From an uncultured Bacilli bacterium (GTDB lineage: Bacteria > Bacillota_I > Bacilli_A > RF39 > UBA660), in assembly GCA_934177545.1 (NCBI GenBank), contig CAKPPI010000031.1, positions 1-10,374 on the forward strand: a DNA stretch of 10,374 bases, read 5' to 3'. Of the stretch, positions 1 through 5,359 are shown piece by piece. The position numbers and the translations under genes were made by a program. The notes under the pieces were generated by a model. It was given only the letters and a program-made list of their open reading frames with translations. It searched no databases and was not told the origin of the DNA. Numbering within the stretch: the stretch's first letter is position 1; each line of letters begins with the position of its first letter.

Positions 1-27
1 TTGACAGTTTGATATTACTGCTCTCAT
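1..27 (-). CDS. Start of an unidentified gene, cut by the window edge
   Basis: Nine codons are visible, ATG at 27 down to position 1, reading MRAVISNCQ. A strong Shine-Dalgarno sequence AGGTGGAG (40-33) lies 5 nt before the ATG, which is the main reason to call a gene. The product cannot be identified from nine residues. It starts 113 nt beyond the terminator at 140-171 and 70 nt beyond the hairpin at 97-120, so it may be governed by the structured RNA upstream. Alternatively it may have its own weak promoter: TATAAA at 58-53 is a possible -10, but no good -35 is present at the right distance. Confidence 0.6.
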
Positions 28-96
28 ACTGTCTCCACCTTTCATTTATCTTTTTATAAATATCAGTATTTTTGACATTTTAATCATAACATTAAA

Positions 97-120
97 ATAG
101 CCTTTCTGCAATAAGGCTAT
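97..120 (-). terminator. Second hairpin, possible terminator or attenuator
   Basis: A perfect 8-bp inverted repeat, ATAGCCTT (97-104) and AAGGCTAT (113-120), encloses an 8-nt loop. Read on the minus strand the 3' arm is followed by TTTTAATG, a short imperfect U-tract. On the plus strand there is no T-run, so minus is the likely direction. It lies between the stronger terminator (140-171) and the gene starting at 27, so it could back up that terminator or act as an attenuator. The U-tract is weak, hence the modest confidence. Confidence 0.4.
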
Positions 121-139
121 ATAGCTATTATCATCATGC

Positions 140-171
140 AAAAAAAGATAGTACTAAAACTAGTCTATCTT
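140..171 (-). terminator. Rho-independent terminator
   Basis: On the minus strand a 7-bp stem (AAGATAG 171-165 with CTATCTT 151-145) continues, past one bulged base (152), into a 4-bp stem (ACTA 164-161 with TAGT 156-153) closed by a 4-nt loop (160-157). The 3' arm runs directly into a T-tract (to 140). It would end transcripts started at the 350-378 promoter and any read-through from the hemW operon, since no convincing terminator is seen directly after the hemW stop. Confidence 0.75.
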
Positions 172-202
172 AAAGCACAATAAAAGAAAGTAGATTTATG
201 GT

Positions 203-250
203 TTAAACACCCCCCCCCATGTTAACTTGCTGTAAACTAAACATATCCAT
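203..250 (-). CDS. Possible 15-codon leader peptide or small ORF
   Basis: ATG at 250 to TAA at 203 encodes MDMFSLQQVNMGGGV. The case for translation is the Shine-Dalgarno sequence AGAGGTGA (265-258), 7 nt before the ATG. The last codons are built from a run of nine G (218-210) in otherwise AT-rich DNA. Adding one G would extend the frame to 29 codons ending inside the terminator; losing one would end it after three more codons. The peptide is neither hydrophobic nor charged enough to suggest a toxin. It may be a leader peptide, or the apparent ribosome binding site may simply be part of an RNA structure. Confidence 0.35.
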   Translation of the reverse strand: MDMFSLQQVNMGGGV

Positions 251-349
251 GGATGGGTCACCTCTACTTCCTCTTTATTTGTTGATTTGCGAGTTAAAAT
301 GTAAACATTTTACTACTTATCAACTGATTATCTTTATTTTTACAAGATT

Positions 350-378
350 ATTTTATCAAATATAATATGCTTAATCAA
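350..378 (-). promoter_or_regulatory. Sigma-A-type promoter for the left-end small transcript
   Basis: On the minus strand, TTGATT (378-373, -35) and TAAAAT (355-350, -10) are 17 nt apart, and the -10 is preceded by TGA, giving an extended TGn -10 element. Predicted transcription start is near 343. It lies about 50 nt after the hemW stop, so the transcript is independent of the hemW operon although it runs the same way. Confidence 0.6.
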
Positions 379-424
379 TTAGTTTTTATAATTTTTGTTT
401 TGCAAATCTAATATTTATTAATAT

Positions 425-1516
425 CTATAATATTTCACTTAATATCTCATTTAAAACATAACGATACTTTTTATTAACATATAAGTATTTATCATTTTCT
501 ATTAAAATATTATTATCTAATAAATCTTTATAGTTATATACTTTATCTATAGTAGTATTATATCTTTTAATAAATTTTTCCTTAGATATACCTTTTTTTA
601 ATCGTAAACCTAGTATTATTTCATAATCCATCTTATCTTTTAAAGATAATCTTTCTATCTCTATTTCTTTCTTACCATTTAAATAATTAGTAATACTTCT
701 AGTATTAGTCTTTCTTATATTATTATAATAACTAGCTGCCGATACTCCAAATCCATAGTATTCATCATTATTCCAATAGACTAGATTATGTCTTGATAGA
801 TAACCATCTTTAGCATAATTAGAAATTTCATAATGATGATAGTTATTTTCTTCTAACTTTTTTTCTATATATTTATATAATACTTGATCATTATCATCAT
901 CTAATCTTTGATAATTATTTATTTTCAATATAGTATTATCTTCAATAATAAGTGAATAAATAGATATATGGGGAACTTCTAATTTTAATAGATAGTCTAA
1001 ATCTTTATCTAGTATTTCTATAGATTCATTTTTAAAGCCATACATTAAATCTAGATTAATATTAGTAATACCATTATCTTTTAGTAACTTAATAGTATTA
1101 TCTAACTCTTTGAATGATAGTTTTCTATTTATTAATTTTTGATAATCGGTATTAAACGTTTCTACTCCAATACTTATCCTATTAACACCATTTTCTTTTA
1201 ATAATTTAATTTTATCTATATCTAAACTGTCAATATTTGCTTCTATCGTAAATTCACATGTTTTAGCTTTTTTAATATTTTTTAAGATAGAAAATAAAAA
1301 GGAAAGTTCATCATACGATAAACTAGTAGGTGTTCCTCCACCAATATATATCGTTGATATTTCTTCCCCTTTATAATTATCTATTATTTCTTTTTCAAGT
1401 TCTTTTAAATATAAATTAACTAGTTTCTTGTTATAAAACAATTTGCAAAAATCACAGTAAGAACAAATAGTTTGACAAAATGGTATATGAATATAAATTG
1501 ATTTTATTTGTTCCAT
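425..1516 (-). CDS. hemW: Radical SAM haem chaperone HemW
   Basis: A cytoplasmic radical SAM protein of the HemW family (formerly HemN-like), which binds haem and delivers it to haem proteins; it is not the oxygen-independent coproporphyrinogen oxidase. The N-terminus carries HIPFC with cysteines C14, C18 and C21 in CxxxCxxC spacing for the 4Fe-4S cluster, followed by DF. The fourth cysteine typical of true HemN (CxxxCxxCxC) is absent at that spacing. GGGTPT (59-64) is the SAM-binding glycine motif; NRISIGVETF and a C-terminal HNLVYWNNDEYYGFG segment match the family. Length 363 aa is slightly below the usual 375-385. The ATG at 1516 has SD AGGAGA 6 nt upstream, overlapping the TAG of the preceding gene. 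The lepA and hrcA neighbours common around hemW in Bacilli are not here; it is instead the last gene of this operon. Confidence 0.9.
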   Translation of the reverse strand: MEQIKSIYIHIPFCQTICSYCDFCKLFYNKKLVNLYLKELEKEIIDNYKGEEISTIYIGGGTPTSLSYDELSFLFSILKNIKKAKTCEFTIEANIDSLDIDKIKLLKENGVNRISIGVETFNTDYQKLINRKLSFKELDNTIKLLKDNGITNINLDLMYGFKNESIEILDKDLDYLLKLEVPHISIYSLIIEDNTILKINNYQRLDDDNDQVLYKYIEKKLEENNYHHYEISNYAKDGYLSRHNLVYWNNDEYYGFGVSAASYYNNIRKTNTRSITNYLNGKKEIEIERLSLKDKMDYEIILGLRLKKGISKEKFIKRYNTTIDKVYNYKDLLDNNILIENDKYLYVNKKYRYVLNEILSEIL

Positions 1517-1526
1517 TCTACTTCTC

Positions 1527-2030
1527 CTAATTTTTACTTATCTCGCAAACATAATTATTACTAGTCAAGAAAGTCTGTTCTTCATCAATATTTTTAGCAT
1601 ATAATCCAACAAACTGATCACTTGTCTTATTAGCTAGTGCATCTTTTAAGATTTCAAATTTACTTCCATTATCTGATTCTGTTTCCGTAATATTACTATT
1701 AGCTTTTAAATTAGCTATTTCTTGTTCATAATTATTATTTTGGTTAGTAGCATCAAGCTCTCCTGTTCTTTTATAACGAATAATTACTTTTTCTAATTTA
1801 TCATCACTATAAGTGTTAAATGTCTGAACATTATATGTTAATGTTCCAATGGTTTCTTCTTTAGTACAATGTAACACAGTAATATCTTTAACATCTTTTA
1901 CACTATTATTTGATGTATTACTATCACTAAAAACAATTCTAAATATTGGAGGAATAGCTATTAAAACAACTAAGAAAAAAATGGCTATATATGTAAGAGC
2001 AATCTTTAAACTACTATTTCTATTGTCCAT
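1527..2030 (-). CDS. Hypothetical single-pass membrane protein with extracytoplasmic domain
   Basis: I do not recognise this 167-aa protein. Residues about 9-33 form one strongly hydrophobic segment after a short charged start, with no lipobox, so it is probably a membrane anchor (or uncleaved signal) with the remaining ~130 residues outside. The outer part is hydrophilic, Asn/Asp/Lys/Glu-rich, and has just two cysteines (C55 and C162), near its two ends, which could form a disulfide. The stretch around VLHCTKEETIGTLTYNV has a loose feel of small DUF1307/YehR-type lipoproteins, but that is a weak impression. The ATG at 2030 has SD AGAGGG 6 nt upstream and overlaps the end of the preceding membrane gene by 11 nt; its TAG in turn is part of the hemW ribosome binding site. 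Confidence 0.75.
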   Translation of the reverse strand: MDNRNSSLKIALTYIAIFFLVVLIAIPPIFRIVFSDSNTSNNSVKDVKDITVLHCTKEETIGTLTYNVQTFNTYSDDKLEKVIIRYKRTGELDATNQNNNYEQEIANLKANSNITETESDNGSKFEILKDALANKTSDQFVGLYAKNIDEEQTFLTSNNYVCEISKN

Positions 2031-2433
2031 AATAAACCCTCTCTTTCTTATCTAGATCATGAGTTTCTCTATATTTTAGAGTCTTTAAAAGTTTAGAAAT
2101 AAAGAATATTAGGATTAAAAACGGAATAAGTGGAAAAACTAGTAAGATATAGTAGATAAGTCTATTGGATGCTACTATGCCATATTTTCTTAAAGTTGCA
2201 TTAAAGGCAAGACAAAAGCCAGTGGCAAGTCCTGTTATAATGGCGGCAAAAATTATTCCTAAAATATTAGACCAATAATTGATTACATAAATTGTATATT
2301 CTGGTCTTTCCTTCATATTTTTCACTTTAAAAACAATTGTAAATATTGTAAATAAAATAATAGTAATAAGTAATGGTAAAATTACCAAAAAGAAGATTCT
2401 TCTTAAATTTACAAGAGAAATCATTATATTCAT
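2020..2433 (-). CDS. Hypothetical three-helix membrane protein
   Basis: Unrecognised 137-aa protein with three predicted membrane helices at about residues 12-36, 53-77 and 91-114, and a basic, charged C-terminal tail (KLLKTLKYRETHDLDKKER) that by the positive-inside rule is likely cytoplasmic. No catalytic or ligand-binding motif is visible. The ATG at 2433 follows AAGGGG by 7 nt. Its last 11 nt overlap the start of the downstream single-pass protein, so the two are probably co-translated and may act together; that partnership is inference from layout only. Confidence 0.75.
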   Translation of the reverse strand: MNIMISLVNLRRIFFLVILPLLITIILFTIFTIVFKVKNMKERPEYTIYVINYWSNILGIIFAAIITGLATGFCLAFNATLRKYGIVASNRLIYYILLVFPLIPFLILIFFISKLLKTLKYRETHDLDKKERVYYGQ

Positions 2434-2456
2434 ATTTATACCCCTTCCCTATAATG

Positions 2457-2942
2457 TTAGTTTAACATACTTTTTTTATTAGCACAATTATCTTGTTCTA
2501 ATTTTAGTAATTCTTCTTTAATCTTAACACCTGCTTGATAATTATAAAGACTTTTATTTTTTCCAAGCACTCTATGACATGGTATTAGGATTAAATAGGG
2601 ATTATTTTGAATAATTCTAGCTATTTCCTTTATATCATTAACATTGCCTAGTTCTTTAGCCAGTGTAAAGTAAGTTGTCGTTTTGCCATAAGGAATAGTA
2701 ATAATTTTGGTAAATACTTTTTCTTCTAAAGGAGAAAGACTTAAAGGAAATCTTGAGAAATAGGTCCTTTTCTTTTGAAAATATTCTAATAACTCCTGTT
2801 TAATCGTTTTTGTTAAGTAGTTTTCATTATCTGGTGGAAAATCACTTACGAAATGAATACCTAAAATTTTTTCATCATTAGCAGTTATAAAAAGAGTACC
2901 TATTTCTGTTTTTAAAGATGAGTTATAGACTATACTTCTCAC
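2457..2942 (-). CDS. ogt: Methylated-DNA--[protein]-cysteine S-methyltransferase (Ogt/MGMT)
   Basis: Suicide DNA-repair protein that moves alkyl groups from O6-alkylguanine (and O4-alkylthymine) onto its own cysteine. The active-site motif IPCHRV is intact with nucleophile C122, H123 and R124. Before it lies the helix-turn-helix region starting IPYGKTTTY, including R109 in the position expected for the arginine finger and N114 before the active-site strand. The N-terminal ~70 residues match the ribonuclease-like domain. Length 161 aa is normal; the last ~11 residues are an extra tail. The start is GTG at 2942, overlapping the TGA of the MYG1 gene by 4 nt (GTGA), with a modest SD-like AAGAGTG upstream. 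No ada-type regulator or AlkA is next to it, so regulation looks constitutive with the operon. Confidence 0.93.
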   Translation of the reverse strand: MRSIVYNSSLKTEIGTLFITANDEKILGIHFVSDFPPDNENYLTKTIKQELLEYFQKKRTYFSRFPLSLSPLEEKVFTKIITIPYGKTTTYFTLAKELGNVNDIKEIARIIQNNPYLILIPCHRVLGKNKSLYNYQAGVKIKEELLKLEQDNCANKKSMLN

Positions 2943-3862
2943 ACATTATCACTCTTTTCAATAGCTAAAAGAGCAAGCTTATAAGCGGTATCTTTATCTT
3001 TAGCCGTAGTTAAGAATCTATTAACATGGCAGAATAAACTACCTGTTACACCTGTTTCCTTTTCAAGTTCAATACCACTCTTACCAGCCCATTCTTTAGG
3101 AAATAATAATCTATCTGTTCTATTTGTTATATCAGTAGGAACTGTATTTATAGCATAGCCTCCTCTATTTGAGGGAAACATTACAAATAAGATATCTTTC
3201 GCTTCACTAGTATTTAATAATACCTCTTCATAAGGAAGATACTCATCAAAGACAAGGATAGGACCAGTTTGTTTTTTTATCTCTTCTAAGACTTTAGTTT
3301 TCGCTTTTTCTTTTCCAATTATTCGCTCTATTTCTAAAGATAGTATTACTTGAGCGACACTTACTGCTTTTAAGAATTGTTCATTTTCATCTTGTCCACT
3401 TTTATATGACGGATTAAATAGTTTTATTAAATCTGAAGTTGTCTTCACTTTATAAGGAGCATCAATTGATGGGAAAACCCCATTATCAATAGCATCTATT
3501 CCAATGATAAAATCTTGTTCTATCGCTTTTTTTACAGTATCTATATCTTCTACCCCTAGACTTTCTAAGATGTCTTTTGCATAATAGTCAAATAAAAGTC
3601 CAAAAGAAGCATACTTAATTCCATTTTCTCTAATTCTGGCATCTTCTTGATGATGATCAAACTTACCATAACCGATATCATAGATAATAACATCTCTTTC
3701 TCTATCTTCTTTGGTGATTTCCCCTACTCTTGCTAGTTTTACATTAAACAAAAAAGATAAGAAAGCGGTAGAGAAAACTTCATCTGCATGCATAGTTCCT
3801 CTATGGGTTAGAAATGTGGCCTTATCTTTTTCTGTTAGTTCTACTTTATTAAAGTTTATCAT
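2939..3862 (-). CDS. MYG1-family (UPF0160) DHH-type metal-dependent hydrolase
   Basis: A 307-aa protein of the MYG1/UPF0160 family, related to DHH phosphoesterases. The metal-site motifs are all present: THRGTMHADEVF (H20, H25, D27), YDIG (D62), FDHHQ (D69, H70, H71) and GIDAIDNG (D123, D126). The C-terminal half has the family signatures around LLFPKEWAGKSG and FCHVNRFL. The eukaryotic member MYG1 is a 3'-5' RNA exonuclease; the bacterial role is not established, so nuclease activity here is inference. No signal peptide or membrane segment is seen, so it is cytoplasmic. The start ATG at 3862 overlaps the TGA of the AI-2E-family gene by 4 nt (ATGA), with SD AAAGGA upstream. The 3' end overlaps ogt by 4 nt, so three genes are translationally linked. 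Confidence 0.88.
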   Translation of the reverse strand: MINFNKVELTEKDKATFLTHRGTMHADEVFSTAFLSFLFNVKLARVGEITKEDRERDVIIYDIGYGKFDHHQEDARIRENGIKYASFGLLFDYYAKDILESLGVEDIDTVKKAIEQDFIIGIDAIDNGVFPSIDAPYKVKTTSDLIKLFNPSYKSGQDENEQFLKAVSVAQVILSLEIERIIGKEKAKTKVLEEIKKQTGPILVFDEYLPYEEVLLNTSEAKDILFVMFPSNRGGYAINTVPTDITNRTDRLLFPKEWAGKSGIELEKETGVTGSLFCHVNRFLTTAKDKDTAYKLALLAIEKSDNV

Positions 3863-4920
3863 TTTATCTGTTCCTTTACCTTTCTAACTCCGCGTTCTAT
3901 ATCTTTTTTGAAGAAACGGTAACTACTTGATATTAATATATAAATAGGAAGAGCGATTATTATACCAAACATACCACCAAGTGTTCCTCCTACTGATACT
4001 ACCATGATAGTTACTAATGGATTAATATTATTAGTCTTACCATATACTTTAGGAGAGATTAAATAACCATCTAATTGTGGGAAAATCAAACAAACGATTA
4101 AGGTGGCAAAGAAGACTTTACTACTAATAGCAGAGGCAGTTATTAAGGCTAAGATGTTAGTAATTAATCCACCAAAGTATGGAATAACAGTAGTAAGACA
4201 AGCTAGTATACCAAATAATAACCAGTTAGGGTGTCCTGCAATAAGGAAGACGATAGAGTATTCAAAAAACTGAATAACCATAAATAATCCTAATCCTTTT
4301 AAGTAGTTACTTATTTCTATATCAAGAGCTTTTACATAAGCATAACTTCTATTTTCTAAACTCTTTAGAAATCTTTTAACCGCTCCTCTTATTTTATCCA
4401 TATAAGCTAGGAAATAAATAGTAACTACTAAGACAATAACTGATTGACCTAAAATAGATACTGTTTTACCTACTACATCAATAGTACCTTTTTGTAAGAT
4501 ATTACCTAAACTACCAATTATTTGATTAAGTGATGTTGATAATGTATTTTCAAAACTAGATAAGTTTAAGTTGAATTTTCTAGATACTTCATCTACTACT
4601 GTTCCAAAACTAGAAGTAAAGGATATTAACTGTTGATAAACTAAGGGTAAGGTTATAGCTATTAATCCAAAGATAATTAATAAAGAGATAATAACTAAGA
4701 AAGTAATAGCAATACTTTTCCTTACTCCTTTTTCTTCTAATTTTTTTTCTAATGGATATAAAGCATAAGCAATAGCAAAAGCAATTATAAAGGGAAAGCA
4801 AACACTTACTACTTTACTAATTATTTGAAACCAAGTACCAATATTAGTTACACAAATATATAAAAGTCCCATTAAGATTAAGAAATTTAATAATTTATAA
4901 TTAATTTTATTCTTATACAT
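3859..4920 (-). CDS. AI-2E (PerM/TqsA) family membrane transporter
   Basis: A 353-aa integral membrane protein of the AI-2E exporter family (PF01594). About eight hydrophobic segments are visible: roughly 11-28, 33-55, 69-92, 155-173, 207-228, 232-262, 268-290 and 300-332. A long polar stretch lies between helices 3 and 4 (about 93-150), as usual for the family. Family motifs include IPYFGG (246-251), QLDGYLISPKVYG and the INPL...GGTLGGMFGI segment ahead of the last helix. Members range from autoinducer-2 export to ion/proton exchange, so the substrate cannot be stated. The start ATG at 4920 is supported by AAAGGTGA, which is formed from the last Arg and stop codons of dtd, so translation is coupled. 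Confidence 0.87.
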   Translation of the reverse strand: MYKNKINYKLLNFLILMGLLYICVTNIGTWFQIISKVVSVCFPFIIAFAIAYALYPLEKKLEEKGVRKSIAITFLVIISLLIIFGLIAITLPLVYQQLISFTSSFGTVVDEVSRKFNLNLSSFENTLSTSLNQIIGSLGNILQKGTIDVVGKTVSILGQSVIVLVVTIYFLAYMDKIRGAVKRFLKSLENRSYAYVKALDIEISNYLKGLGLFMVIQFFEYSIVFLIAGHPNWLLFGILACLTTVIPYFGGLITNILALITASAISSKVFFATLIVCLIFPQLDGYLISPKVYGKTNNINPLVTIMVVSVGGTLGGMFGIIIALPIYILISSSYRFFKKDIERGVRKVKEQIK

Positions 4921-4924
4921 ATAA

Positions 4925-5359
4925 TCACCTTTCTAATAAAATTGTAGTAGGTCCCATATTAACAAGACCTATTTCCATATCTTTGCCAAACTCCCCTGTC
5001 TCTACTGATACTTTTTCTCTTAGTTTTTTATTAAAACAGTCATATAGTAGTTTAGCTTTCGCTCCATTCATCGCTTTGATATAACTAGGTCTATTGCCTT
5101 TTTTAGTATCAGCATATAAGGTAAACTGAGATATTGATAAAACTTTTTCTTCTACATCTAGAATAGAAAGATTCATCACTCCATCTTTATCAGGAAAGAT
5201 TCTTAAGTTACAAATCTTATTAACCATCCAGTCAATAGTCTCTTTACTATCTCCATCAGTAAAACCTACTAATAAGACTAATCCTTTATCAATACTTCCT
5301 ACTCTTTTACCATCAACATCACAAAATCCATTCTTACATCTTTGAATTAATACTCTCAT
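4925..5359 (-). CDS. dtd: D-aminoacyl-tRNA deacylase Dtd
   Basis: Removes D-amino acids (and glycine from tRNA-Ala) mis-attached to tRNA, a proofreading step in the cytoplasm. It acts as a homodimer. The 144-aa length is typical. Both catalytic motifs are present: SQFTLYAD (77-84) and the Gly-cisPro segment NMGPTT (134-139; the usual form is NxGPVT). KGNRPSY (87-93) is also family-typical. The gene starts at 5359, directly after the rel TAG with no gap; the nearest SD-like AAAGG lies about 12 nt upstream inside rel, longer than optimal, suggesting termination-reinitiation coupling. The rel-dtd pair is a conserved arrangement in Firmicutes. Confidence 0.95.
   Translation of the reverse strand: MRVLIQRCKNGFCDVDGKRVGSIDKGLVLLVGFTDGDSKETIDWMVNKICNLRIFPDKDGVMNLSILDVEEKVLSISQFTLYADTKKGNRPSYIKAMNGAKAKLLYDCFNKKLREKVSVETGEFGKDMEIGLVNMGPTTILLER

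Larger units (their letters stand above)
140..343 (-). ncRNA. Candidate structured small RNA or regulatory leader
   Basis: A roughly 200-nt transcript is predicted from the promoter at 350-378 to the terminator at 140-171. Two structures are visible. Near the 5' end, an outer helix GTTGAT (324-319)/ATCAAC (286-281) encloses a 7-bp hairpin TAAAATG (312-306)/CATTTTA (301-295) with loop TTTA. Further on, a 13-bp helix pairs 275-263 with 194-182; it contains two G-U wobbles that only pair in the minus-strand RNA. The enclosed part carries a nine-G run and a 15-codon reading frame. I do not recognise a known RNA: T-box, SRP, SAM, purine, TPP and lysine motifs were considered and not found. It could be a free small RNA, a small-peptide mRNA, or the leader of the gene starting at 27. 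Confidence 0.45.

Noticed and set aside
72..98. Plus-strand promoter with perfect TTGACA (72-77)
   Set aside because: The best -10 (TAAAAT, 93-98) is only 15 nt away, and nothing on the plus strand downstream is a gene.
245..254. Palindrome ATCCATGGAT
   Set aside because: Ten-base perfect palindrome at the small ORF start, but it does not extend and can be explained by chance or by local RNA folding; no operator family recognised.
140..343. Left-end leader as a T-box, lysine riboswitch, SRP RNA or 6S RNA
   Set aside because: GTAGAGGTGACC recalls the lysine riboswitch 5' end and the size fits 6S RNA, but the T-box core (AGGGTGGNACCGCG), the lysine-riboswitch enclosed length, the SRP tetraloop region and a 6S-type long rod with central bubble are not seen.
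1849..2055. Plus-strand open frame of 68 codons
   Set aside because: It lies antisense to the two small membrane-protein genes, has no clear ribosome binding site, and the minus-strand genes have good start signals and coupling.
4610..4801. Minus-strand open frame of 63 codons in another frame
   Set aside because: Entirely inside the AI-2E-family gene, whose protein is well conserved over this stretch; the alternative product is low-complexity Tyr/Ile/Leu/Ser-rich.
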